From a virus, in the IMG/VR virus record IMGVR_UViG_3300044970_002708, positions 1 through 47,037 of that record: 47,037 nt of DNA; one strand, 5' to 3'. The position numbers were made by a program, and so were the translations under genes. The notes beneath the pieces are model-generated. The model made no database searches, was not told the DNA's origin, and saw nothing but the letters and a program-made list of their open reading frames with translations. Positions 30,189 through 38,146 of the stretch are shown here, piece by piece; the stretch's first letter is position 1; the number at the start of each line of letters is the position of its first letter.

Positions 30189-30818
30189 ATGAGTTACCTC
30201 AATCACAACCTGCCTACGTTCACGTGCTACATTCGGAACGAATTCTTATACAACCACAAGCAAGGCCATGGTGATGTGACGTTGTGCGATGTACACTCAG
30301 TCGCTTCCCTGGAGAAGCACGTCCCTTTATTTGAAGTCTTCCTGGAGAACGGCGTCAACTGGACAAGGCGTCCCATACATGCTCTCTGCTGGAAGCCAGA
30401 TGCCCCTAAGCCTGAGTTGAATGAATGCATGTGGTGGGATTGTTTCTCTCCGTATATCGATGTGCAGGTTAGGTCACGCCTTTCAAACTTACGTGCACAG
30501 TTAATTAATTTTAAAGGAGAGAAGAAGGGAGGCATTTATATGTTTACTCTTGACTGGTCTTGGGAATCTAAATCAACTCTTAATACAAACTTCAGTGAAA
30601 CACCTGAGCATAAGTGTGCACACTTTTTCCGAATGGATGACGGTAATTTTTATGCGTATCCCAATAACCGAATTATTTGGTATGACGATGCGTGGCTCAA
30701 GAACCGCATCGAAAAGAATCCTGGGTACGAGATTGACTTGACTGAGTACAGCGTAGAGAACTCACGGATGATAGAAACGTCTGATCATTTTATATACGAA
30801 ACAACGTCTGCAGAATAG
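30189..30818 (+). CDS. conserved cyanophage hypothetical protein, 209 aa
   Basis: This 209-residue protein is rich in Trp, His, Cys and aromatic residues: 'YLNHNLPTFTCYIRNEFLYN', 'VHSVASLEKHVPLFEVFLEN', 'RPIHALCWKPDAP', 'MWWDCFSPYIDVQV' and 'YMFTLDWSWESKS'. I recall homologues in several cyanophages and marine phages, without a proven function. The His/Cys/Trp spread suggests a metal-binding or enzyme fold. It begins 29 bases after tRNA-like element 2. Confidence 0.75.
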   Translation: MSYLNHNLPTFTCYIRNEFLYNHKQGHGDVTLCDVHSVASLEKHVPLFEVFLENGVNWTRRPIHALCWKPDAPKPELNECMWWDCFSPYIDVQVRSRLSNLRAQLINFKGEKKGGIYMFTLDWSWESKSTLNTNFSETPEHKCAHFFRMDDGNFYAYPNNRIIWYDDAWLKNRIEKNPGYEIDLTEYSVENSRMIETSDHFIYETTSAE

Positions 30819-30819
30819 C

Positions 30820-30825
30820 TATACT
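30820..30825 (+). promoter_or_regulatory. -10-like TATACT
   Basis: TAGCTATACTACATT follows the stop of the preceding gene and ends 23 bases before ATG 30849. Confidence 0.45.
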
Positions 30826-30848
30826 ACATTAACTGACTAGCTGCATGA

Positions 30849-31334
30849 ATGGAATTGCGCAGGTGCTCTTCTTGTGGTTTTGAAAAACAACTAGAAAAAC
30901 ATTTTTACAAACAAGCAGAATCTAGAGCGCATAGATCAGGTGGTTACCTAAATCAGTGCAAATTTTGTGTATTAGAAAAAAATCGCATAACTCAAGCCAA
31001 GCCCAAAAGAAAAGAAAAAGTATGGGAAAATAAATTGCAATATCGTTATGGCATAACCAGGCAAGACTATGAGTCTTTACTGACAAAACAAAAAAATTGT
31101 TGTGCTATTTGCGGAACAACAAACCCTTCATCTAAAAGTAAAAAACATAAATATTTTTCGGTAGATCATTGCCATCAAACAGGAAAAGTAAGAGGTCTTT
31201 TATGCGCAACTTGTAATAGCGCTATAGGCCTCTTAGGTGATTGTCCAGAAACTATTTTAAAAGCTTCTGTTTATTTAAGTGGATCTCAAAGTGCTTTTAA
31301 CAAACCAAGCAGCTTTAAACGCTTGACCGACTAA
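30849..31334 (+). CDS. endonuclease VII-like HNH nuclease
   Basis: This 161-residue protein has an N-terminal CxxC pair ('CSSCGFEKQLEKHFYK' and 'CKFCVLEKN') followed by the T4 endonuclease VII (gp49) type core: 'YGITRQDYESLLTKQKNCCA', 'CGTTNP', 'FSVDHCHQTGKVRGLLCATC' and 'NSAIGLLGD'. Family enzymes cut branched DNA, but stand-alone copies also behave as homing endonucleases. AT-rich and Lys-rich composition differs from its neighbours. Its 3' end overlaps the convergent Dps-like gene by 60 bases. A TATACT box precedes it. Confidence 0.9.
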   Translation: MELRRCSSCGFEKQLEKHFYKQAESRAHRSGGYLNQCKFCVLEKNRITQAKPKRKEKVWENKLQYRYGITRQDYESLLTKQKNCCAICGTTNPSSKSKKHKYFSVDHCHQTGKVRGLLCATCNSAIGLLGDCPETILKASVYLSGSQSAFNKPSSFKRLTD

Positions 31335-31829
31335 ATCCGCCATATAGTTAGCAATGTCAATAGCGCCTATTTTTTGTGCAATAGATTCAAGTTTTTTGGC
31401 TTTCATTCCAAGCTCTTCAAGATTTTTATAATAAACACCAAGCATGTCAACTCCTTTATAGGAAGTTACAACTTGCATTTGGGGGGCCGCATCTTTCAAT
31501 TCACAACCACACTTTGGAAGATAAAAATCCATGCTGCGAATAAACTCAGCAAGGGTATCAAACTGTTCAAGGTGCGTTTCATATTGATCTTTCAGGAATG
31601 CGTGGACCCCAAGGAAGTTACTACCCTCAAAATTTAAATGGATTAAGTGACTTTGTGTCTCCAGCTCTTTGAGGTAGGCACACAGAGAGATGCATTGCTG
31701 GATGAATGCACCTACATCACCACCAGCCTTGGACTTGGCAGGAGCTTTGGGTTTGTCCTGGGGCTGAGGAACGGGTTGAACCTGAGGGGTTTCAGCAGGC
31801 TGGTACTGTTGAGGGGCAGGGGTATACAT
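31275..31829 (-). CDS. Dps-like ferritin family protein
   Basis: This 184-residue protein has a Pro/Gln-rich N-terminal 40 residues, unlike typical Dps, and then a ferritin-like four-helix bundle. The ferroxidase residues of Dps are all present: His64 and His76 in 'HLNFEGSNFLGVH', Asp91 and Glu95 in 'EQFDTLAEF'. It should form a dodecamer that oxidises and stores iron with peroxide, sparing DNA. The basic Pro-rich tail might bind DNA. It is a rare gene in phages. It lies just upstream (in its own direction) of the opposite-strand endonuclease VII, with a 60-base 3' overlap. Confidence 0.82.
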   Translation of the reverse strand: MYTPAPQQYQPAETPQVQPVPQPQDKPKAPAKSKAGGDVGAFIQQCISLCAYLKELETQSHLIHLNFEGSNFLGVHAFLKDQYETHLEQFDTLAEFIRSMDFYLPKCGCELKDAAPQMQVVTSYKGVDMLGVYYKNLEELGMKAKKLESIAQKIGAIDIANYMADLVGQAFKAAWFVKSTLRST

Positions 31830-31862
31830 AAGTTTTGATCAATAGTTCTAGTTTATCAACAA

Positions 31863-33161
31863 TTAACGTTGTTCAATCCAAGTCATTGCAACAACTGCTG
31901 ATTTATTTGCACCGGTAGCTGCAACAGCTAACGTAAAGACATCACTGACAGTACCAAGGCTTGAGCGCCCTAGTTGATAGACAGTACCTTTATCTAGTTC
32001 AATTTTGTCTCCAGTACCACCAATTACCATACCCGCATCCACTAAGGAGCCATCTGTTAAAGCAGTGGTGCCTGTAGCAGGTGACTCTAAATACTGAACA
32101 AAAGAATTAGCACTGGGCATATCCGTCCACGTCCCCTGGGTAACAGTAGCATTCTTTACAATTTTATAAAAAATATTTGTGTTATCTATTGTAGACGCTT
32201 GAATAAAAGAAGGTAATACAATGCCTTGTAAAGCAGTTGATTTTAGGCGAATACTTAAGATTGGATAAAATGTATTTGCGGAAGCCATTGTAATTCCCGT
32301 AACTGCTGTTAAATGGCTTTGCCCAACACCTAAATAGTTTGTGCTGCCTTCATTAGTCAATGTGTTTGAACCTTGATAAAGGTGATGCGTACCTGATGCA
32401 CCAGTAACGTTTGTTAGTTCTAAACGAATTGGAAGAAAAGGTGTTTTACACCAAGGAGTTTGTAAAACATTCCCGGTATTAAACGTATGAATTGTTATTG
32501 CTTGACCGTCAATAATGTATTGGAAAACAATTTGGCCAGCGCCATACCATTCATATTTCATGTTGATCAACTGCTGCGCAGTTGGATCAGCTGTAATACC
32601 ACTAGGTCCAGTGCCATCTAATTTATCACCATTCCAAGCAGCACGAGCAATACGCGTGGTTACTGTTGAACCGCTAGTGCTACTAACAATTGCACAAGCA
32701 TAGTCACCACCATTATCTTCAAAATAAAAACCATCTGTTCCATTAAACAAGCCTACGCGACGCCGAATTCCAACAACAGGAGTTTCATAGCGCACGGCAA
32801 AAGCAACGCTTGCTGCTCTCCCTGGGATGTACCGCATGGTATTAAGTGTTTGCCTAATAACTTGCGAACCAGCCGTCGAAGTAACAGCCATATCAACTGC
32901 GCTGAATGCTGTACTATGTGTAGCAGTACCCCCACTTGTGGTAGAACTTTCCCATACATCTGTTTCTACACCGTATTGAAACGTATTAAAAAAAATTGTT
33001 TCAGGGTTGGTAACTGATAAACGGTTTCGACTAGTTGTTTCTACGTTATCTAGTTCTACAGCTAACGGTTGACCACTAGCCGTGGCGACAACAATCCCAT
33101 CTCCAGAATCAATAAAGCCAGAATGGCCGTTACCCAAATCATTGATATAACGAATTTTCAC
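31863..33161 (-). CDS. beta-rich virion/fibre protein, about 432 aa
   Basis: The likely start is GTG 33161, giving '(M)KIRYINDLGNGHSGFIDSG' as the N-terminus; the frame is open further upstream but would overlap the divergent gene at 33238. The protein is a Thr/Ser/Gly-rich beta structure with segments 'VVATASGQPLAVELDN', 'TMRYIPGRAASVAFAVRYET', 'VGLFNGTDGFYFEDNGGDYA' and a C-terminal 'TGANKSAVVAMTWIEQR'. It resembles cyanophage structural proteins that carry a lectin- or fibre-like core, but no named family is certain. It is divergent from the 33238 gene. Confidence 0.75.
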   Translation of the reverse strand: MKIRYINDLGNGHSGFIDSGDGIVVATASGQPLAVELDNVETTSRNRLSVTNPETIFFNTFQYGVETDVWESSTTSGGTATHSTAFSAVDMAVTSTAGSQVIRQTLNTMRYIPGRAASVAFAVRYETPVVGIRRRVGLFNGTDGFYFEDNGGDYACAIVSSTSGSTVTTRIARAAWNGDKLDGTGPSGITADPTAQQLINMKYEWYGAGQIVFQYIIDGQAITIHTFNTGNVLQTPWCKTPFLPIRLELTNVTGASGTHHLYQGSNTLTNEGSTNYLGVGQSHLTAVTGITMASANTFYPILSIRLKSTALQGIVLPSFIQASTIDNTNIFYKIVKNATVTQGTWTDMPSANSFVQYLESPATGTTALTDGSLVDAGMVIGGTGDKIELDKGTVYQLGRSSLGTVSDVFTLAVAATGANKSAVVAMTWIEQR

Positions 33162-33237
33162 TTTGCCAACACAAATACTTTCTATTAGTTTAGTTGAGAC
33201 AACCTTTGTTAGACTTGTAAAAAATAAGTTATAGAAG

Positions 33238-33870
33238 ATGCCTTTAGTACGTGAAAACTCACAGCTGTATGAAGTCATTAAAGTCGGCACAGTTTTTGGC
33301 CAACCTTTAAGTGCTTCAATTTCAGGCGTAACTATTTCAGGTGGCGCTGTTCCCGTAACTGACAACAACAGTAGTTTTACAGTTGATGGTAAGGCTTATC
33401 GTGCAGCCGTAACTATTACTCGTCCTAGCAATACCACTGCATATACCGCTGGCGATGTTATTGGAGATACTGGTGGCAGTGCAATTATCACATTGCCCAG
33501 CATTGGCCCTAGCGGCGGGTATGTGTTGTTCCAATCGGTGCGTCTTCTGATTGGTAGCACTAGTGTTCCCAGTGGCATGGGTGCATTTCGTCTCCATTTA
33601 TATACCGCAACTCCCACTGCTATTGCAGACAATTCTCCTTTTGACTTGGTAAGTGGTGAGGTAGCCAACTACGCTGGATATATTGATTTACCCGCGCCAC
33701 AAGACTTTGGCAGCACATTATTTACACAAGCTGATTACTGTGGCACAGAAGTTAAACTAGCCAGCGCAAGTACTAGTTTGTATGCTGAGTTAGAAACTCG
33801 TGGCGCTTTTACTCCCGCAAGTGGCACTTTACTTGATCTTCGTGTGATGACGTTGGAGGCAGGACTCTAA
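33238..33870 (+). CDS. conserved virion-associated protein, 210 aa
   Basis: This is a 210-residue beta-sandwich-like protein with 'FTVDGKAYRAAVTITRPSNT', 'TAYTAGDVIGD', 'VLFQSVRLLIGSTSVPSGMG' and 'AFRLHLYTATPTAI'. This pattern is widespread in phages and prophages next to tail fibres, with unknown role. The stop is the TAATG overlap of the next, receptor-binding gene, so the two are one late unit. Confidence 0.78.
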   Translation: MPLVRENSQLYEVIKVGTVFGQPLSASISGVTISGGAVPVTDNNSSFTVDGKAYRAAVTITRPSNTTAYTAGDVIGDTGGSAIITLPSIGPSGGYVLFQSVRLLIGSTSVPSGMGAFRLHLYTATPTAIADNSPFDLVSGEVANYAGYIDLPAPQDFGSTLFTQADYCGTEVKLASASTSLYAELETRGAFTPASGTLLDLRVMTLEAGL

Positions 33871-35702
33871 TGCGTGGGTCGGCAGCATTTCGTACAGCAA
33901 TTGCACCTGGTGGCGTACTAGCTGGGCCATGGGTAAAAAATGAATTGTGGCGCCGTGCCAAGGCAGTGCCTAGCCTTGACCTGCGCTTTGCCGAAAACAA
34001 GAGTCTCGTTGACGCCACCACCGGGCAAAACCTCATCACCTTTACCCGCGCCAGCAGCGGCACGTTCGTGGGCAGCGACGGGCTGATCAAGTCGGCGGTG
34101 ACGAACCTGCTGCTGAGGAGTGAGGAGTTTGATAATGCGAGTTGGAGTAAAACCACTGCAACTGTTACCGCAAACGCAGCTATCGCGCCGAATGGTACGT
34201 TGACAGCCGACAAGCTAATCACAGATAGCGGAGCTAGTGGCGGCAGGGTAAGTGTTTCGATTAGCCTTGTTATTGGCTCTGCTACAACATTATCTTGTTT
34301 TGCAAAACAGGGTGAAACAAGTTTATTCGGCCTTTTTGTTTCTGATGGCGTTACAGGGAGGGCTGTAGATTTTGACTTGGCCACCGGAACTATTTCAGGA
34401 GCAGTAAGTGCTGGGCTAGTTGCCAGTATTCAACCGGCAGGCGATGGTTGGTATAGATGCGTAGCCACGGTAACCTCTCCAGCAGGCGCTTCGGGTAGTA
34501 TTCGCATTCGGCAGGCTGTCACACTGAACGACGGCACCTCTGGTCTCTTTATCTGGGGAGCCCAAGTAGAGCAGTCGTCTACTGTGGGTGAATACATCCC
34601 CACGACCAGCACGATCAACAGCGCCCCCCGCTTCGACCACAACCCCACGACCGGCGAAAGCCTGGGGCTGTTGGTGGAGGAGCAGAGGACGAATTTGCTG
34701 CTGCAGAGCAATCAGTTTGACACGACGTGGACAAACAGCAACAGTAGTGAAACGGCGTCTGCGGGCACTGCTCCTGACGGCACAAATACAGCTTGGGAGC
34801 TGAAAGATACTAGCGATGTTTCTGCTCAGTCGCACAGTATTATCCAATCCGTGTCGTTTACTTCGGGAACGACTTATACGTTTACTGTATGGATGAAAGC
34901 TGGCACCTTGACAGAAGGAGGCATTGCTGTTCCAAGCGCCGCATTTGGGGCGATCCTTATTAACCGAGTCAACTTATCTACTGGAGCAGTCATTAGCACT
35001 TCGGTAAACTCAACCACCGTTGTCACACCATTTGCAAATGGTTGGTATCGAATCGCGTTGACTGCAACTGCAACTGCCACGGCTAGTGGCAATGTTCAGA
35101 TTCGGCCCATGAATGGTGGAACAACTTACATTGGCGCTGGCACCGGCACCGTTCTGATCTGGGGCGCCCAACTAGAAGCCGCCGCCTTCCCCACCAGCTA
35201 CATCCCCACCACCACTGCCACGGTCACCCGCAGTGCTGACGTGGCCAGCATTAGTGGTAGCAACTTCTCAAGCTGGTATCGGCAGGATGAGGGGACGGTG
35301 TTTGCGGACTATGGCGTTGGTGGGGGCACGCAAAATAGGTATCCGTTTACTATTTCTGACAACACCACAAACAACCGTATCGCACTGTTTAATAGTAGTT
35401 CTACAGTGCTTAACGCTAGAGTTACAGTGGCAAATGTTGCAACGAACCCAGGAAATTTAAGCGTTTTTGCTACAGGTGCTAGCAAGGTTGCCATTGCTGT
35501 TGCCGCTGCAAATAATGGCGCAATAGCTGCAAGCAATGGTGGGCTATCAACTGCGGCGTCACCGGCAGCCATGCCTGTAGTAGACAGAGCATACATCGGC
35601 CTTTCGCATAATGGAGCTGAGCCGCTTAACGGATCGGTTAAACGCCTCACCTACTGGCCCACCCGCCTTAGTAACTCTACTTTGCAAAGCATAACCCTCT
35701 AG
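33870..35702 (+). CDS. receptor-binding spike with two carbohydrate-binding-type repeats
   Basis: This 610-residue protein overlaps the previous stop (TAATG). After an N-terminal 'PSLDLRFAENKSLVDATTGQ' (a phage spike/LamG-like entry) come two homologous modules of about 155 residues: residues about 78-234 and 273-436, each starting 'TNLLL.S..FD' and ending 'IWGAQ.E' then 'YIPTT'. Each looks like a beta-jelly-roll sugar-binding domain. The rest (to 610) is another beta domain with 'GTVFADYGVGGGTQNRYP' and Ala-rich strands. It probably recognises a host surface glycan. Confidence 0.8.
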   Translation: MRGSAAFRTAIAPGGVLAGPWVKNELWRRAKAVPSLDLRFAENKSLVDATTGQNLITFTRASSGTFVGSDGLIKSAVTNLLLRSEEFDNASWSKTTATVTANAAIAPNGTLTADKLITDSGASGGRVSVSISLVIGSATTLSCFAKQGETSLFGLFVSDGVTGRAVDFDLATGTISGAVSAGLVASIQPAGDGWYRCVATVTSPAGASGSIRIRQAVTLNDGTSGLFIWGAQVEQSSTVGEYIPTTSTINSAPRFDHNPTTGESLGLLVEEQRTNLLLQSNQFDTTWTNSNSSETASAGTAPDGTNTAWELKDTSDVSAQSHSIIQSVSFTSGTTYTFTVWMKAGTLTEGGIAVPSAAFGAILINRVNLSTGAVISTSVNSTTVVTPFANGWYRIALTATATATASGNVQIRPMNGGTTYIGAGTGTVLIWGAQLEAAAFPTSYIPTTTATVTRSADVASISGSNFSSWYRQDEGTVFADYGVGGGTQNRYPFTISDNTTNNRIALFNSSSTVLNARVTVANVATNPGNLSVFATGASKVAIAVAAANNGAIAASNGGLSTAASPAAMPVVDRAYIGLSHNGAEPLNGSVKRLTYWPTRLSNSTLQSITL

Positions 35703-35727
35703 AATAATGGAAGCAATGCTTTACGTA

Positions 35728-36390
35728 ATGAACCAGCTTCCGCCAAAGGTGCGAAACCTCAAGGGGCAACAGTTTGGCCGCCTTACGGCGCGGAAATTTA
35801 TTGAGTTAAAGCGCGACGGAGCCGTCTGGGAATGTGAATGCAGTTGTGGCAGTATCACGACTGTGCGAGCGGGTGATCTTAAAAGTGGAAACACAAAGTC
35901 TTGCGGATGCCAGCGTAGCGAAGTGGCCAGAAAGCTAAATACCAAGCATGGAGTCACCAGCAACCTCAGCCACGATCAATATCCCAAAACGTACAAGATA
36001 TGGCGGGGAATTGTTAACAGATGCTGCACCCCAAGCTGCAGCTCATTTCATAACTATGGTGGCAGAGGAATACTAGTATGCGAAGCTTGGCGTAATTCCT
36101 ACCAGGTATTTTTGGACGACATGGGCGAGTGCCCGCCTGGTTTCTCTATTGAAAGAATTGATGTTGATGGTCATTACGAACCCGGCAACTGCAAATGGAT
36201 AGAACTGGTAGAGCAAGGAAAGAATCGTCGCAATACCGTATGGGTTGAGCTTAATGGAGAAAAAATGATTCAAGCAGATGCAGCTAAACGCTTAGGTCTT
36301 CACCCAGCAACTCTCTGCGATTGGCACAGAGGTCGCTGTCCCAAGCCTTCCCACGTGGACCTTGTATTCCTCCAGGCGGTGACGCAATGA
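35728..36390 (+). CDS. HNH-type homing endonuclease, 220 aa
   Basis: The N-terminal zinc-ribbon-like part has 'GQQFGRLTARKF', 'WECECSCGSITTVRAGDL' and 'KSGNTKSCGC'. The catalytic part has 'IWRGIVNRCC', 'NYGGRGILVCEAW', 'FSIERIDVDGHYEPGNCKWI', a pattern of phage HNH/AP2-like nucleases. The C-terminus is a basic HTH-like DNA-binding tail ('DAAKRLGLHPATLCDWHRGR'). I prefer ATG 35728 over ATG 35707. The stop overlaps the start of the next gene (ATGA), so it has inserted between a receptor-binding gene and its partner. Confidence 0.85.
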   Translation: MNQLPPKVRNLKGQQFGRLTARKFIELKRDGAVWECECSCGSITTVRAGDLKSGNTKSCGCQRSEVARKLNTKHGVTSNLSHDQYPKTYKIWRGIVNRCCTPSCSSFHNYGGRGILVCEAWRNSYQVFLDDMGECPPGFSIERIDVDGHYEPGNCKWIELVEQGKNRRNTVWVELNGEKMIQADAAKRLGLHPATLCDWHRGRCPKPSHVDLVFLQAVTQ

Positions 36391-36623
36391 CCCATTACCT
36401 TCGCTTCCCCGACGCCGTAGCTGGCATGACTGCCTTGGACGATGCAGGGTTGCTGGATGGCGATCTGAACCCAATTACTGCTAGCCATACTCACGCATTA
36501 GATTTAATTGGAGCAATTGACGGTTATTCTGGATGGCATGTTAACTACCTAGGTGAGTTACCAAACAACTGGATGGGTTACTTGGTAACTCCTGCAGAAC
36601 CAATCAGAGTTTTTGCGACTTAG
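36387..36623 (+). CDS. tail-associated small protein, 78 aa
   Basis: ATG 36387 overlaps the HNH stop (ATGA). The product 'MTHYLRFPDAVAGMTALDDA', with 'ITASHTHALDLIGAID', 'GWHVNYLGELPNNW' and 'YLVTPAEPIRVFA', follows a pattern common in phage tail-fibre neighbourhoods. It was probably once directly downstream of the spike gene. The function is unknown. The 3' end overlaps a convergent gene by 20 bases. Confidence 0.78.
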   Translation: MTHYLRFPDAVAGMTALDDAGLLDGDLNPITASHTHALDLIGAIDGYSGWHVNYLGELPNNWMGYLVTPAEPIRVFAT

Positions 36624-36843
36624 GTTTTAACGCAGCATTCCACCCAGAACGTAGATGACCATAGTCCCTTGGCTCAGTTACAGGGACATTAGTTACGCCA
36701 CATACACCGCATGTTCCCATGTGATGCGTAGCGCAGTGATGAGGCGGCCCAATGTACGTACCTCGCTTGTACCATAGACCATGGGTTTCACCGCAGTCAC
36801 GGCAGATCCAAGTGGGGTATTCAGGATTGTTTGTCCTAGACAT
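36604..36843 (-). CDS. zinc-ribbon protein, 79 aa
   Basis: ATG 36843 follows a strong ribosome-binding site (GGAGGT) and encodes a Cys/His-rich protein: 'PTWICRDCGETHGLWYKRGT', 'HHCATHHMGTCGVCGVT'. Two CxxC knuckles and several His suggest one or two zinc sites. The C-terminus is basic. Its start lies eight bases inside the end of the upstream gene. It may bind nucleic acid; no family is named. Confidence 0.78.
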   Translation of the reverse strand: MSRTNNPEYPTWICRDCGETHGLWYKRGTYIGPPHHCATHHMGTCGVCGVTNVPVTEPRDYGHLRSGWNAALKPKSQKL

Positions 36844-37258
36844 TAGTACCTCCAGGTTTGGTGTTGTAGTTTTTACAACGAAGAAGATCAACTAGAGTTT
36901 GAGCTTGATTATATTCTTTTTTAATGTGTTGCAAATTGTTTGCGGCTGCAGTTAAAAAGCATTCAAATAATTCTTCCCCGGTTAGCTCATTAAAGAACTC
37001 TGCAATAGTATCTGCAAACCACTCGGTTGCTTTTTCTTTTACCGTAGTAACTGCCTTTTGCTTAGGTTCATCTTCAATAAGCTCTGCATAGAAAGAACGC
37101 CAATCAGGCATTTTATCTACGGCATTGCTTGAGTCATGAAGATTCTCACGTGAGTCTTTTGAGACTAGTGGTTCATCCATTTGTGCAATCACTCGATTTT
37201 TCTTGTACCATTCTTGCCAATTTTGGATGACATCAATGGGTTCGTGAGGGTGTTCCAT
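36836..37258 (-). CDS. hypothetical protein, 140 aa
   Basis: ATG 37258 is chosen over 37303 because the longer form would cross a hairpin. The protein is helical and acidic ('EPIDVIQNWQEWYKKNRVIA', then 'FADTIAEFFNELTGEELFEC'), with a Lys-rich C-terminal tail. No family is recognised. It is the first gene of an operon with the zinc-ribbon protein. Confidence 0.7.
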   Translation of the reverse strand: MEHPHEPIDVIQNWQEWYKKNRVIAQMDEPLVSKDSRENLHDSSNAVDKMPDWRSFYAELIEDEPKQKAVTTVKEKATEWFADTIAEFFNELTGEELFECFLTAAANNLQHIKKEYNQAQTLVDLLRCKNYNTKPGGTNV

Positions 37259-37260
37259 AA

Positions 37261-37292
37261 TTAAAAGGACGCTCCACCATTGTGGACCGTCC
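37261..37292 (-). terminator. hairpin with T run between early genes
   Basis: On the minus strand GGACGGTCCA-CAATGG-TGGAGCGTCC (9 of 10 pairs) is followed by TTTTAA. It lies between the 37321 and 36836 genes and could end or attenuate transcription. Confidence 0.65.
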
Positions 37293-37320
37293 AAACAAAA
37301 CAATATGTTTATTGTAAACC

Positions 37321-37623
37321 TTAAGAAACAACTGCGGCTTGTGCAGCCTGCAATGTTTCGTATTCTTCAATTGCTTTAAGCACTTCAAAGTACCTTTCGC
37401 GCATGATAGGACCTGCTTCTGTCACGCAGAATTTTTCCCATAGACCCGTATAGGTATGACCAAAGGGTTTATAGACCTGGTAGAGATGCTCCATAAAGTC
37501 AGCTTTCTCTTGCTCCAGAGATACGTTCCAAGTCTCAAGTTGATTCTTGAGCCATGGCGTATCAAACGCACCCGACGTATTGAGTTTTTTAAGCAATTCT
37601 TTAGATGCAGATGCTTTAGTCAT
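37321..37623 (-). CDS. hypothetical protein, 100 aa
   Basis: The start at ATG 37623 overlaps the stop of the upstream 65-aa gene; longer forms from 37743 would lie inside that gene. The product (MTKASASKELLKKLNTSGAF, 'LKNQLETWNVSLEQEKADFM', 'EHLYQVYKPFGHTYTGLWEK') is helical with aromatic residues. No family is recognised. It is an early-type small protein. Confidence 0.7.
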   Translation of the reverse strand: MTKASASKELLKKLNTSGAFDTPWLKNQLETWNVSLEQEKADFMEHLYQVYKPFGHTYTGLWEKFCVTEAGPIMRERYFEVLKAIEEYETLQAAQAAVVS

Positions 37624-37813
37624 TGGAGTCAATTGCAGTGATAGAAGTGAAAACGCCCTTGATAGAAGAGCTTGCCTCAAAAAGTAACACGTCCAGTTCA
37701 TCCTGGAGTGCAATTGCAACATCCTGTGGCGTGCGTCCGCCAAAAGAGTCGTACTCTACTTCGAGGTCAACCGCAAACGATACGGTCAGTTTAGGCACAG
37801 TAATTGGATCCAT
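37616..37813 (-). CDS. small acidic protein, 65 aa
   Basis: This 65-residue protein, with 'LTVSFAVDLEVEYDSFGGRT' and 'DVAIALQDELDVLLFEA', resembles an alpha/beta early protein. Its end overlaps the 37321 gene start by eight bases. No family is recognised. It is part of the minus-strand early operon. Confidence 0.68.
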   Translation of the reverse strand: MDPITVPKLTVSFAVDLEVEYDSFGGRTPQDVAIALQDELDVLLFEASSSIKGVFTSITAIDSND

Positions 37814-37848
37814 CTCTGGATGTAGTGGCCCAGTTACTTTAGCAGGCT

Positions 37849-38112
37849 TTAGTTGTTAAGCAGCCTTTCTAAAGAATGTGTTTGGTGTTGCTGGTAGTAA
37901 CCAAGACGTTCTTGGATGACATTGTAATAATTGATGGCGCCATCAACCATTTCTTCTGCCGTCATTTGACCAGCAAGGTTTTCATTTGCAAGCATGGCAG
38001 CAGTCAAGATGACCACACCATGTTCCATCTTGGAACCAATAGTTGCGGAAAGAGGAGTCCCATCATTGGTAAATCCAGCAATCAACTTATTTAAAACTGA
38101 ATCACCGCCCAT
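37849..38112 (-). CDS. small protein, 87 aa
   Basis: This 87-residue protein has 'GSKMEHGVVILTAAMLANEN' and 'GQMTAEEMVDGAINYYNVIQ', helical, with a polar C-terminus. No family is recognised. It is placed in the early operon 36 bases upstream of the 65-aa gene. Confidence 0.7.
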   Translation of the reverse strand: MGGDSVLNKLIAGFTNDGTPLSATIGSKMEHGVVILTAAMLANENLAGQMTAEEMVDGAINYYNVIQERLGYYQQHQTHSLERLLNN

Positions 38113-38146
38113 GGAACTCCTACTGCTTTAACTATTGTATTGCAGT

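Noticed and set aside
33162-33368. longer N-terminus of the 31863-33161 minus-strand gene
   Set aside because: It would overlap the start of the divergent 33238 gene; the family-like sequence begins at GTG 33161.
33809-34384. 191-aa minus-strand frame over the spike gene
   Set aside because: It overlaps the junction of two genes with good protein patterns, and has no domain or ribosome-binding site.
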